DNA of 64,000 nucleotides from Bradyrhizobium ivorense (GTDB taxonomy: Bacteria; Pseudomonadota; Alphaproteobacteria; Rhizobiales; Xanthobacteraceae): the NCBI RefSeq assembly GCF_900696085.1, contig NZ_CAADFC020000031.1, positions 1 through 64,000 on the forward strand. Direction: 5' to 3'. Positions 36,323 to 45,380 of the stretch are shown here, piece after piece (the first letter of the stretch is position 1; each line of letters opens with the position of its first letter). The translations under genes and the position numbers were made by a program. The notes below the pieces were generated by a model, which was not told where the DNA came from, did no database searches, and saw only the letters and a list, made by a program, of their open reading frames with translations.

Positions 36323-36624
36323 GGCCCGCGACCTAAACCTAGATGTGATTGTACGACAGATTGGATGGAATGCCTACGGAGGCTGATGTCACATATTGGC
36401 CTTCGCCGATGCTTGCTTCAGCCGGCAGCCGGGAGGGAAGCCGACCAAGATCAAGAGGGCGCTGGTCGGCTTTTGACCCATAAGGAACCTCGCGCGCCGC
36501 TAACTCGGTCATTCATCGTTACCAGCGATCACGCTGATCACTCCCCAAGCCCAGTCTGTCTCTTTCGGACTTGGCGAACTTTGCGCCTCAGCGCATGAGG
36601 ATGCAATCCATTAGGAGAAACTTA
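36323..36624. other. 302-bp gap between the two cyclase genes
   Basis: No gene is seen. It contains one copy of the dispersed GGCTTTTGACCCA motif at 36468-36490. Confidence 0.6.
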
Positions 36625-38400
36625 TCAACCCGTCAGGCCCGCCTTCCTCAAACCCTCAAGAAAATGTTCGCGGTCCAAAGGATCTCGGTATCTGTCCGTC
36701 CGCGACAGCACAAGGTCGAGACGGCTCAGCGGTAGCGCTTCGCCTCGCTCCCTCAATTCGCGCTCCCGTTCCCCGATAAACGCGTCTAATTCGGTCCGGG
36801 CATCGTCGAGCCTGTCGATCTGCCCATAACAGGCGGCCAGGAGGCAATGCGACCAGCGGTCGAGGGTCCGAATCTCTCGAAGTGCTTTGATGGCTTGCTC
36901 GTATTCGCGTGCCGAATAGAGGGCAAGCGCGTGGTACCAATGGTAGATATTAGGCGGTAGCGGGTTGAGACGTTTAGCTGTGTCGATCCATGTGAGCGCC
37001 TCTCGCCACCTTCCCCAGTAGACGAGAACATTGCCGAAGACGGCGGCGACGTCGGCGTCGTTGGGATTGAACCCAAGCGCGCGCTTGAAGTGGATTTCGG
37101 CCTCGTCGTCCCTCTTGAGCAGGAATAGCAATTGCCCGAAGACACCGTGAGACCAGGCATCGCTGTCGTCGATGTCGAGGGCTATCTCCACATGTCGCAG
37201 CACGCCGTCCAGCGATGACGCATCCGCGGCCTCGAGGAACACGTTGCAGACATGGGTCCAGGCCACGTTCGCGTGGGCGCGCGCATAATGGGGGTCAAGG
37301 GCCACGGCGCTGCGGAAATGATCCAGCGCGTCGGCCAGGTCTTTCCGCGTCAGACGCCGCCATCGTTCGTTACCAAGCAAGACCAGATCGTACGCGGTGA
37401 TGTTCGAAGTCTGCTTGCGCTTGGCGAGGTCGCGCTCGGCGTTCTCCAGCCTGCCTGGCAGGGTCGAGACAACGGCTCGGGTGATCTCATCCTGGACTAC
37501 CAAGATGTCCTCAAGCTTGCGGTCGTAGCGCTCGCCCCACAGGTGATTGCCACTTGCCGCATCAAGGAGTTGGACTGTGACCCGCACCCGTTTATCGGCC
37601 TTGCGAACGCTGCCTTCAACCAAGTATCGGACACCGAGCCGGCGGCCAACTTCATTAACATCCGTCTTGCCACGCAGCGAGAACGACGAATTGCGCGCGA
37701 CCACGAACAACGATCGGAATCGCGAAAGCTCAGTGATGATGTCCTCTGCAATCCCATCGGAAAAATAGTCCTGCGCCGGATCGCCACTCATATTCTGGAA
37801 TGGAAGCACAGCAATGGACGGCTTCTGCGGAAGCGATAATATCGGCAGTGGGCTCGCTGCCGCCGCCGCGCCCTGCACTCGGTACACTTTCGCCGGTCGC
37901 GCTATATTCTTCAGCTGGTGCTCGCCTCTATCCTCGAAAATCACATCAAGCTTGTCGCGCACCTGCTGATACGCGGCGTCGGAGATGTAGATGCTGCCCG
38001 GCTCGGCAATGCCTTCGAGGCGGGCGGCGATATTGACGCCATCTCCGAGGATATCGTCGCCCTCAATTAGCACGTCGCCAAGATTGATACCGATCCGGAA
38101 CAACATTCGCCGATCCTCCGGAACATCGACGTTCCGTCCCGCCATGAGGTTCTGGACCACCAAGGCGCACTCGACTGCGGCCACAATGGAAGGAAACTCC
38201 ACGAGAAGGCCGTCGCCCATTGTCTTGAAGATGCGACCGCCATGGCTCGCCATGATTGGGTCGATTGCCTCGCGATGTTCGCGGAGTGCCCTCGCTGTGC
38301 CGAGTTCGTCGGCACCCATGAACCGGCTATAACCGGCGATATCGGCGGCCAGGATGGCGGCTAGTCGGCGATCGATGCGACCCTGCTGAGGAGTGACCAT
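36625..38400 (-). CDS. Class III adenylate/guanylate cyclase with TPR domain (copy B)
   Basis: 591 aa with the same architecture as copy A but clearly diverged. The cyclase domain has Asp20 (AADIAGYSRFM), Asp63 (KTMGDGL) and the GDGVNIAARLEG transition-state motif, so catalysis is expected. The central module (PSIAVLPFQNMSGDPAQDYF, FSLRGKTDVNEVG, GNHLWGERYDRKLEDIL) and TPR tail follow. Divergence means an old duplication or separate acquisition, not a recent tandem copy. Confidence 0.9.
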   Translation of the reverse strand: MVTPQQGRIDRRLAAILAADIAGYSRFMGADELGTARALREHREAIDPIMASHGGRIFKTMGDGLLVEFPSIVAAVECALVVQNLMAGRNVDVPEDRRMLFRIGINLGDVLIEGDDILGDGVNIAARLEGIAEPGSIYISDAAYQQVRDKLDVIFEDRGEHQLKNIARPAKVYRVQGAAAAASPLPILSLPQKPSIAVLPFQNMSGDPAQDYFSDGIAEDIITELSRFRSLFVVARNSSFSLRGKTDVNEVGRRLGVRYLVEGSVRKADKRVRVTVQLLDAASGNHLWGERYDRKLEDILVVQDEITRAVVSTLPGRLENAERDLAKRKQTSNITAYDLVLLGNERWRRLTRKDLADALDHFRSAVALDPHYARAHANVAWTHVCNVFLEAADASSLDGVLRHVEIALDIDDSDAWSHGVFGQLLFLLKRDDEAEIHFKRALGFNPNDADVAAVFGNVLVYWGRWREALTWIDTAKRLNPLPPNIYHWYHALALYSAREYEQAIKALREIRTLDRWSHCLLAACYGQIDRLDDARTELDAFIGERERELRERGEALPLSRLDLVLSRTDRYRDPLDREHFLEGLRKAGLTG

Positions 38401-39126
38401 GGCGGTGCCCCTTGTGCGGGTATTCTACACCAACCGCAGCGGCGGTGCAGGGCTCGCCAGGCTCAAGCTTGCTCTGGGGCCTAGCCTGACTGATGTGTCC
38501 TGGACTCACCCCGGCCATAGAGGTCGGCACTTGGCCCTTGGCGGACGTGCTTCCACCCATTCACGGATGTCCGATCTTGGGGGCCCAACGGACGACCGCA
38601 GCGAAGACCCGGTAAGGTCCCTGGCTTGCGAACTCTCCATTTTGTGGATAGGTAAATTTCCCTATGGGCCGGTCGGGGCCTCTATTTCGCTAAGGATTCA
38701 CCGCCCCCGGGGGTGAATAGGCCTTCTGAGTGAACAGTGAAGGTTAGTGATCAGCCATCTCGTTAAGTCTCTACGCGCATGTGGAGCGGATAAGGGACGA
38801 GTGAAGTCACTACCCTTCACTGGCTCTGTAAGTGATCGTGGATGCAAAAACTATCTTGGGGCGGCGGTTCTTATGCGGGAGGGTCAAGGCTCGCGGTTTT
38901 ACCGTTCGTGATGCTCTAAAAATGAGTCAGGGGTGTCTTACGATCATGGATGTCCGCTTTCGAGGCTAAAGGTACCTGCGCGATCTAGGCATATCCGCTT
39001 TTGACCCGAAGCCGACTCCCTCTATTCATGGAAAATTGAGCATTCATCGCATTCTCGGTTGATAGAGTGCCGCTACGCAACCCAAAAGTGGAACGGCGTT
39101 GTGGGCACTTTCGCCGAACCGAGAGC
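38401..39126. other. 726 bp without a clear gene
   Basis: Upstream of cyclase copy B. Frames are short. It contains ATGTCCGCTTTCGAGG (38949) and CCGCTTTTGACCCGAAGCCG at 38996-39020, members of the dispersed TTTTGACCC repeat family seen elsewhere in the window. Confidence 0.55.
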
Positions 39127-39270
39127 GTGAACTCTCTCCGCAAAAGCGCAGCGTTAGCTCTATTTGCTGCTACGAGCTTATCTGTCGTGGCTTGTTCTCC
39201 CCAGGAGGACGTTCATCTCACCTGCGCGACGACTATTTTTGTCTCGGACAAGCTTATGGTGTGTGAATAA
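39127..39270 (+). CDS. Small putative lipoprotein, 47 aa
   Basis: GTG 39127 begins a 47-codon frame: NSLRKSAALALFAATSLSVVAC is a signal peptide with a lipobox-like VVAC, followed by a short mature part with two further Cys (SPQEDVHLTCATTIFVSDKL, then MVCE). Too short for a family assignment; the frame also opens back to 39067. It could be a genuine entericidin-like small lipoprotein or chance. Confidence 0.4.
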   Translation: MNSLRKSAALALFAATSLSVVACSPQEDVHLTCATTIFVSDKLMVCE

Positions 39271-39334
39271 GCGCCGAGAATGTTGACTCCCATCGGCTTC
39301 CAACCTTCGACGATAAGCAGCGCGCCGAGACCCC

Positions 39335-40111
39335 TTAGACCGCAAAGGCAACAGGTTTTCCCTTGTCGAAGCGTATCAGACGGTCAGGGAGATTGAACGT
39401 CGCAAAGACATGGGCCAGTTGATCCTGATCCTCTTTCAGGTGGCCCCACCCTTCGTTGTGCACGGCAAGTAGCGAGGCCTCGGGAAACGCCGCCGCCGCC
39501 TCGAGCGCGTCCTCGCTGCCCATCGTCATGTGGAACCGACCCTTTGGCTCGGCAGCACCGGTGAACAGGATCACCACCTTCGGCGAGAACCGCCGCGACA
39601 CTTCCTCAGTGCCGCTAAACCATAGCGTGTCGCCGGTGATATAGAGCAGATCGCCAGGCTCTTTGACGCCGAGTGCGAAGCCGACGACGTCGCCAACATC
39701 GATACCGACCGGGCCGTGCCGTGCCGGCGTCGCGGTCACAAACAGCCGCTTGCCGTTCTTGCCCTCAAGCGTCCGGGTCTCGAACGGAGCGAACCCGAGA
39801 GCATTGCCACCCAAGCGTTCTGCGCCCGAGTTTGTCGTGTAGGTCACGCCGACATTGGGCAGCAGCGCGCGGCCGGAATTATCCAGGTTGTCGAAATGGT
39901 GGTCGTGGCTCAGGAGCACCGCATCCAGCGGCCCGACCTGGTCGACGCTAATCGCAGGACCAGACGTCTTTCTGTGAACGACCGGGCTATGCGCGCCCTT
40001 GTATTCGCCCGGGGGATCGAAGGTCGGATCGGTGAGCAATCGAATGCCATCATATTCGATTAGGACAGTCGGACCGCCGATGAGGGTCAAGGTAAGATTG
40101 GAATTCGTCAT
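39335..40111 (-). CDS. Metallo-beta-lactamase-fold hydrolase (UlaG-like)
   Basis: 258 aa. It has the MBL metal motif HxHxxD-like SHDHHFDN, downstream metal-ligand regions TPARHGP and TGDTLWFSG, and AVHNEGWGHLKE near the C-terminus. Cytosolic (no signal). Proteins of this COG2220/UlaG type hydrolyse lactones or phosphoesters; the substrate is unknown. It is divergent from a LysR regulator 73 bp away, which probably controls it. CTAATTAG (40138-40145) lies in the shared gap. Confidence 0.85.
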   Translation of the reverse strand: MTNSNLTLTLIGGPTVLIEYDGIRLLTDPTFDPPGEYKGAHSPVVHRKTSGPAISVDQVGPLDAVLLSHDHHFDNLDNSGRALLPNVGVTYTTNSGAERLGGNALGFAPFETRTLEGKNGKRLFVTATPARHGPVGIDVGDVVGFALGVKEPGDLLYITGDTLWFSGTEEVSRRFSPKVVILFTGAAEPKGRFHMTMGSEDALEAAAAFPEASLLAVHNEGWGHLKEDQDQLAHVFATFNLPDRLIRFDKGKPVAFAV

Positions 40112-40184
40112 TGTCTGCCTCCTGAAAGCTTACCCCTCTAATTAGGCAGATGCGCGCCCTCGAAAAATTCGATAATCCTGCGCA

Positions 40185-41078
40185 ATGGCTGATCAAAAAC
40201 GCACAACACTCGATTGGGAAGACGTTCGGGTCTTTCTCGCAATCGCCCGCTTCGGGAGCTTGTCAGCTGCGGCGCGATCTCTGGGGATCAACCATGCGAC
40301 GGTGTCGCGACGCATTCAATCCCTGGAAGCATCGCTCGGCGAAAAGCTGATAGAGCGACGACCGGACGGCTACGTGCTGACGCCGGCCGGCACGAGGGCG
40401 ATCGGCCCGGCAAACGACATGGAAGCTTCGGCGGCGATCCTCAGCCGCGGCGGCGAGGACGATCGACCAAAGGGCCTCGTGCGCGTAAATGCGCCACCAA
40501 GCCTAGCGCAGGCCTTCCTCGTACGGCGACTCGCGCACCTCTCGATCGAGCACCCAGGGCTCGACATCGACGTGGCGACCGACATGCGATCGGTCAGCTT
40601 GGTGCGTCGCGAGACGGACATTGCCTTGAGGTTAGCGAGACCGGACGATGGAGACGTCATCGCCAAGCCTCTCGTGGAGCTTGGCTTTGGTTTCTACGGC
40701 ACCGAAGAAAGCTGCCAAAGAATTACGGAAGGAGGCGACCCGATATTCGTTGGTTTCGACGAGGCAAACGCGCACTTACCGGAAGCGGCGTGGCTCACCC
40801 GTCATTTCCCCAACGCGCGTACGTCGTTCCGGGCATACAGCCAGATGACCCAGGCCGTCGCGGCGCGTGAGGGCGCGGGACTCGCGCTACTGCCCTACTT
40901 CGTCGGCAAGGCCGACCCCGCCCTCAAGCTCTGCGTATTGGAGCACAATCCACCGGCGCGCGGGATCTGGATGGTGACGCGCCGGCAGGACAAAAAAGAC
41001 CTCCCGACGCGCGTGATAACGGATCATCTCCAGAAGATTTTCGAACGCGAGCGCGACCTCTTCGAGCGCCCGAACTGA
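40185..41078 (+). CDS. LysR-family transcriptional regulator (MBL gene side)
   Basis: 297 aa. N-terminal winged helix (LAIARFGSLSAAARSLGINH, then ATVSRRIQSLEASLGEKLIE) and a C-terminal periplasmic-binding-like effector domain (about 95-290). The stop abuts the convergent alpha/beta hydrolase gene by 1 bp. The divergent MBL-fold hydrolase is the likely target, by LysR convention. Confidence 0.92.
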   Translation: MADQKRTTLDWEDVRVFLAIARFGSLSAAARSLGINHATVSRRIQSLEASLGEKLIERRPDGYVLTPAGTRAIGPANDMEASAAILSRGGEDDRPKGLVRVNAPPSLAQAFLVRRLAHLSIEHPGLDIDVATDMRSVSLVRRETDIALRLARPDDGDVIAKPLVELGFGFYGTEESCQRITEGGDPIFVGFDEANAHLPEAAWLTRHFPNARTSFRAYSQMTQAVAAREGAGLALLPYFVGKADPALKLCVLEHNPPARGIWMVTRRQDKKDLPTRVITDHLQKIFERERDLFERPN

Positions 41079-42020
41079 TCAGAGCACCTGCTTTGACAGG
41101 AAGCGCAGCATCAGCTCGGCGATCTCGTCGACCTTTTCATCAAGAGCAAAGTGGCCGGCGTCGAGGATATGAAGTTCGGCCTCCGGCACATCGCGCTTGT
41201 AAGCCTCGGCACCCGGGACGATGAACGAGACATCGTACTTTCCCCACAGCACCATCGTCGGCGGCTTGTGCGCGCGGAGCCAAGCCTGCCATTCGGGGTA
41301 GGACGCTACATTCGTCTGATAGTCGTAGAGGAGATCGGCCTGGATCTCCTGCTCGTCTGGCCGGGATAGAATGGCGTATTCGTCGGTCCAGGTGTCAGGA
41401 TTGTAGCGCTCCGGATGCGGGCTGCCGGCGATGTGCCGCTGCCTGGCGCCTTCGAGCGACGAGAAGGCCTGGAAGATTTCCGGATGCGCCTTCGGATCAG
41501 CCCAATACTGCGCTATCCCGGCCCACTTCGGGCCGAGCCCCTCCTTATAGGCGTTGGCGTTCTGAACGACGATCGCGCTCACCCGGTCAGGATGCTGCAC
41601 CAAGATGCGGAAGCCAACCGGACCGCCGTAGTCCTGCATGTAAAGGACGTAGCGACCGATGTTGAGCTGCTCGAGCAGCCGGTTCGTCGTCTCGGCAAGA
41701 TGATCGAAGGTGTAGCGATACTTCGCGGGTGACGGCGCTTCGCTCTGGCCAAATCCCGGATAGTCCGGCGCGATCAAATGGTACTGGGACGCGAGCAATG
41801 GAATGAGCGTGTCGAACATCCGCGACGACGACGGAAACCCATGCAGCAAGACGATTGTCGGCGCGTCCTTCGGGCCGGCCTCCCGATAGAAGACGCTGAC
41901 CCCATCAACCAGAGCATGATGATAGGTGGTGGTAGCTGAAGTTGAAGGCATGACCTGGGCCGGTGCCGCTGTGCTAAATGCAAGCATTGCGGCTATCGCG
42001 AGTGCAACGATCTTCTTCAT
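41079..42020 (-). CDS. Secreted alpha/beta hydrolase with Asp nucleophile
   Basis: 313 aa with a signal peptide (MKKIVALAIAAMLAFSTAAP). HGFPSSSRMFD is the oxyanion segment; the nucleophile elbow LYMQDYGGPVG carries Asp, as in epoxide hydrolases and haloalkane dehalogenases rather than Ser esterases; the general base is in DAGHFALDE. It probably opens epoxides or dehalogenates in the periplasm. It is the last of four minus-strand genes (44156 to 41079), 28 bp from the SDR gene, and likely co-transcribed with it. Confidence 0.87.
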   Translation of the reverse strand: MKKIVALAIAAMLAFSTAAPAQVMPSTSATTTYHHALVDGVSVFYREAGPKDAPTIVLLHGFPSSSRMFDTLIPLLASQYHLIAPDYPGFGQSEAPSPAKYRYTFDHLAETTNRLLEQLNIGRYVLYMQDYGGPVGFRILVQHPDRVSAIVVQNANAYKEGLGPKWAGIAQYWADPKAHPEIFQAFSSLEGARQRHIAGSPHPERYNPDTWTDEYAILSRPDEQEIQADLLYDYQTNVASYPEWQAWLRAHKPPTMVLWGKYDVSFIVPGAEAYKRDVPEAELHILDAGHFALDEKVDEIAELMLRFLSKQVL

Positions 42021-42048
42021 ATACTGTCTCCTTCCGACCTACACGATC

Positions 42049-42792
42049 TCAAATGACCTGAGCCGTGGGTCGAACTACGATCTCATTGATGTCGACCGCC
42101 GCCGGCTGCTCGATCGCGAAGGCAATCGCGCGCGACACTGCGCTCGCCGGGATGGCCTTCTTGTAGATCTCAAGCATGCGGGCGCGATCGGTGCCGGTTG
42201 TCTTGTTCTGGATGCCGGTGTCGACCGCGCCCGGCGTAACCGTCGTGACCCGAATCGCCGTTTCCGCCAGCTCGGCGCGCAAGCCTTCCGAGAAGGCGCG
42301 GATCGCGTACTTGGAGGCCGAATGCACCGCTCCGCCGGGCGAGAAAACCTTCAGGCCGTGGATCGAGCCGAGATTGATGATGTGACCGCTCTGCTGCTTC
42401 AGGAAGAGCGGCAGCACTGCCGCTACGCCCCAGAGCGTACCTTTCAGATTCAGGTCGATGGTGGTTTCCCACTCGCGAGTGTTGATCTCGGTCAGCGGCC
42501 TGATCAGCATGATCCCGGCTGCGTTGATCAGCACGTCGATCTTGCCGAAATCCGCAACGACCCGGTCGACCACGTCGCTCACGAGGTCCTTGTTGGTGAC
42601 GTCGACGTAATAGCGCTGCGCAGACCCGTTCGACCGAACGATGTCGTCGACAACGGCAACCATCCGTTCCTCATTGATGTCCGCCATCGCGACCCTCGCG
42701 CCCTTGCTCGCGAGATCGCGCGCCGCCGCCGAACCGATGCCGCCCGCTCCACCAAAGATGAGAATGACCTTGCCCGTGATGTTCTCGCTCAT
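42049..42792 (-). CDS. SDR-family oxidoreductase, catalytic Tyr replaced by His
   Basis: 247 aa from ATG 42792 (AGGAAA upstream; the frame opens further to 42885). Cofactor motif GGAGGIG (14-20), Asp38 favouring NAD(H), NAAG (90-93) and catalytic Ser143 in NLGSIHG are present. The YxxxK site reads H157SASK161: Tyr changed to His by one base (TAT/TAC to CAT). Such a protein may be inactive or altered. It lies between the hydrolase and deacetylase genes. Confidence 0.88.
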   Translation of the reverse strand: MSENITGKVILIFGGAGGIGSAAARDLASKGARVAMADINEERMVAVVDDIVRSNGSAQRYYVDVTNKDLVSDVVDRVVADFGKIDVLINAAGIMLIRPLTEINTREWETTIDLNLKGTLWGVAAVLPLFLKQQSGHIINLGSIHGLKVFSPGGAVHSASKYAIRAFSEGLRAELAETAIRVTTVTPGAVDTGIQNKTTGTDRARMLEIYKKAIPASAVSRAIAFAIEQPAAVDINEIVVRPTAQVI

Positions 42793-43076
42793 GTCCGTTT
42801 CCTTTCGATCTTTCTTCAAGGGATAGACCGCACACCCACTCCTGGAAATTCGGAGTAACTCAGCAACGGCTGCGCAAAAATGCACAGGGCCGCGCGGAAG
42901 GATCGATCGACCTCCGCTCGGCCGCCGGAGTCACCTCCGGACCGGCGATTGCGGCGGTAGCCAGCATGGTTCCGGCCGCCAGAAAAAGCCGAGCGTGCGA
43001 ATCTTGAACATTTCTTCGGTCCTTTTATTGGAAATGAGGCTCGGCCGGCTGACGCTGACCGAGCCAGTCTCGGCAC

Positions 43077-44069
43077 TCAGGCGGACGGACCAGACAGGCC
43101 GGTCTTCTGAACGGGGCCGCGGTCGAGGTACGGGGTGATGTTGCGGGTCTTGAGCGCCCAGTCGGCGATCTCGTCCTTGCGGGCAAACCAGACGCCGGGC
43201 TTGCTGCGCGCGTAGGTGAGGAACCGGTCGAGCACGCGGACCCGGTTGGCATGACCGGAGATGCGATCGTGCAGCGCCATGACCATCATCCGGCGCTTCG
43301 TCGCGCCTTCCTCATAGAGCTGATCAAATTCGTCCTTCAGCGCCTGCTCATAGGCGGCCGGGTTGTAGCCTTCGAAGGGGTACGATACGATGTCGTTCAT
43401 GTGGAAGGTGTAGGGAGCGGTGACGAAGTCGCCGCCCTTCACCGGCAGGATGAACGGCTGGTCCATGCTGGCTTCGTCCAGATAATAGGTGAAGCCCAGC
43501 TCCTTCAGGATATCGAGCGTATGCGGGCTGTTTCGGACCCAGTAGGCGCTCCAACCCTTCGGGGTCTGTCCGGTCGCGCGCTCGATGCTCTTCATGTTGT
43601 CGATGATGAACTGGCGCTCATCCGCCGGATTCATGTCGTAGCTTGCCGACCAAGTACGGCCGTGGGCGGCCGCTTCATGGCCACGCCGGACCACTTCGCG
43701 AGCAAGGGCCGGATCCTTGTCCACCGCCCGGGCGATCATGAACGCGGTGACCTTCGCGCCATGCCGGTCGAAAAGATCGAGCAGACGTGGCGTGCCCTCG
43801 TAGATGCCATACTGGAAGACGCCGTTGGTCGGCATATCCGGAAGGCCGTTGCGGATCGGCTCGGGAATGACGCCCGGTGCGCCGGAGATCGGCTGGCCAC
43901 CACCTTCGTACATCAGCGACATGCTGATCGCGAGCCGCGCACCATTCGGCCAGAAGCCTCCGGCGCCGGCGGCGCCCTCAGTCACCCCAGACTGCGCTTG
44001 CGCCACAGCCGGGATCGCTGCTGCCGCGGCAATAGCGCCAGCACTCGTAAGCAATTCACGACGGTTCAT
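43077..44069 (-). CDS. Tat-exported polysaccharide deacetylase family protein
   Basis: 330 aa. The N-terminus MNRRELLTSAGAIAAAAAIP with RR is a Tat-type signal. The NodB-homology region includes LLDLFDRHGAKVTAFMIARA, RGHEAAAHGRTW and LHDRISGHANRV, closest to the allantoinase-like (PuuE-type) deacetylases. It would remove an N-acyl group or hydrolyse an amide in the periplasm. Upstream (minus-strand order) is the Old Yellow Enzyme gene. The 280 bp after it contain a signal-peptide-like scrap but no complete gene. Confidence 0.85.
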   Translation of the reverse strand: MNRRELLTSAGAIAAAAAIPAVAQAQSGVTEGAAGAGGFWPNGARLAISMSLMYEGGGQPISGAPGVIPEPIRNGLPDMPTNGVFQYGIYEGTPRLLDLFDRHGAKVTAFMIARAVDKDPALAREVVRRGHEAAAHGRTWSASYDMNPADERQFIIDNMKSIERATGQTPKGWSAYWVRNSPHTLDILKELGFTYYLDEASMDQPFILPVKGGDFVTAPYTFHMNDIVSYPFEGYNPAAYEQALKDEFDQLYEEGATKRRMMVMALHDRISGHANRVRVLDRFLTYARSKPGVWFARKDEIADWALKTRNITPYLDRGPVQKTGLSGPSA

Positions 44070-44155
44070 CGTTCTTCTCCTGGTGAGCCCGGTCGCGAGC
44101 GGGTCCTCTCAGGACGACGCTCGCCTTTCCGGGGCGTTGTGATTGGGTGATGGGT

Positions 44156-45277
44156 TCAGGCGACCTGACGCTGGACGTCTTCGAGCGTCGGGTAGTCGGT
44201 GTAGCCAGCCTCGGCCCCGCCGTAGAAAGTGGGACGGTGATAGGCGTTCATCGGCGCATTGAGCCGAAGCCGCTTCACAAGGTCGGGGTTGGCGATGAAC
44301 AGTCGGCCGAAAGCGACCGCGTCGGCCTTGCCGCTCAACACCGTCGCGCGCGCCGTATCGCCGACATAGCCGCCGGCAGAGATCAGTGGGCCGCCGAAGA
44401 TTTCCTTCAGCTCGGCCGCGGCGTCGGGCACGTTCGGATCAAGCGCGTTGGTATCGCTGCTCTTGTCCGACCGGGGCTCGACGACGTGGATGTAGGCCAG
44501 GCCACGCTCACCGAGAGCCTTCGCCGCGAAATTCCACACCGCAAAGCCTTGGCTGTCGTGCATGTCGCCGTCGCGACCGAAGGGCGAGATACGGACCCCG
44601 ACGCGATCGGCGGGCCAGACGGTCAGCACTGCGTCGACCACCTCGAGGAGGAAGCGCGCGCGGTTCTCGATCGAGCCGCCGTACCGGTCGGTGCGCTTGT
44701 TGCTACCGTCGCGCAGGAACTGGTCGATCAGATATCCGTTCGCGCCGTGGATCTCGATGCCGTCGAAGCCGGCCTTCTTCGAGTTGGCGGCGGCACGGGC
44801 GAAGTCCTCAACGATGGCGCCGATCTGCTGCTCGGTAAGCTCGCGCGGCGTCTCGAAAGGAACGACCTCGCCGGTGCGGGTCTTCGTCGTGCCGTTAATC
44901 GCGATCGCGGACGGCGCGAGCGGAGCCAAGCCGTCGGGCTGCAGTGACGAGTGCGAGAAACGGCCGGTGTACCAGAGCTGGTTGACCATGAGACCGCCCT
45001 TGGCATGTACGGCGTCGGTCACCTTCTTCCAGCCGTCGACCTGCGCCTGGGAATGGATGCCGGGGGCACCGGCATAGCCGGTTGCGGCGGGCGAGATATC
45101 GGTCGCCTCGGTGATGATGAGGCCACCGTCCGTGGCGCGCTGGCCATAGTAGATAGCGTTGATGTCCTTGGGCACATCGCCCGGCTGGCGCGACCGCAGC
45201 CGAGTGAGCGGCGGCATAACGACACGATGCTTAAGCGACAGAGCGCCGAGTCTAGTGGGGGTGAATAAGGGATCCAT
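44156..45277 (-). CDS. Old Yellow Enzyme family alkene reductase (NemA-like)
   Basis: 373 aa TIM-barrel flavoenzyme. FMN/substrate residues: His177-Asn180 in GIEIHGANGYLIDQFLRDGS, then NKRTDRYGGSIENR and the phosphate-binding end ISAGGYVG with ADAVAFGRLFIANPDLV. It reduces activated C=C bonds or nitro groups with NAD(P)H. It starts the minus-strand set OYE, deacetylase, SDR, hydrolase and is divergent from a LysR gene across 103 bp holding an operator-like palindrome; typical electrophile-responsive arrangement. Confidence 0.93.
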   Translation of the reverse strand: MDPLFTPTRLGALSLKHRVVMPPLTRLRSRQPGDVPKDINAIYYGQRATDGGLIITEATDISPAATGYAGAPGIHSQAQVDGWKKVTDAVHAKGGLMVNQLWYTGRFSHSSLQPDGLAPLAPSAIAINGTTKTRTGEVVPFETPRELTEQQIGAIVEDFARAAANSKKAGFDGIEIHGANGYLIDQFLRDGSNKRTDRYGGSIENRARFLLEVVDAVLTVWPADRVGVRISPFGRDGDMHDSQGFAVWNFAAKALGERGLAYIHVVEPRSDKSSDTNALDPNVPDAAAELKEIFGGPLISAGGYVGDTARATVLSGKADAVAFGRLFIANPDLVKRLRLNAPMNAYHRPTFYGGAEAGYTDYPTLEDVQRQVA

Positions 45278-45352
45278 GGGGCAACTCCTTTCTGCCCTCC
45301 AGACGTACGTCGTAACGATATCCGCGATAAGACAGAAGAAATGAGGTTTCTG

Positions 45353-45371
45353 TATAACGATTTATGTTATA
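45353..45371. promoter_or_regulatory. LysR-type operator palindrome
   Basis: TATAAC-N7-GTTATA, a perfect 6-bp inverted repeat in the AT-rich gap between the OYE and lysR genes, 9 bp before the lysR start. It fits a T-N11-A LysR box positioned for autorepression and control of the divergent OYE gene. Confidence 0.6.
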
Positions 45372-45380
45372 TAGGCCCCC

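Noticed and set aside
41926..42858. 310-codon plus-strand frame over the SDR gene
   Set aside because: Antisense shadow; the minus strand has all SDR motifs.
42886..43076. Signal-peptide-like minus-strand segment (LFLAAGTMLATAAIAGPE)
   Set aside because: Only about 40 residues, no start site or mature domain; probably the stump of a lost gene.
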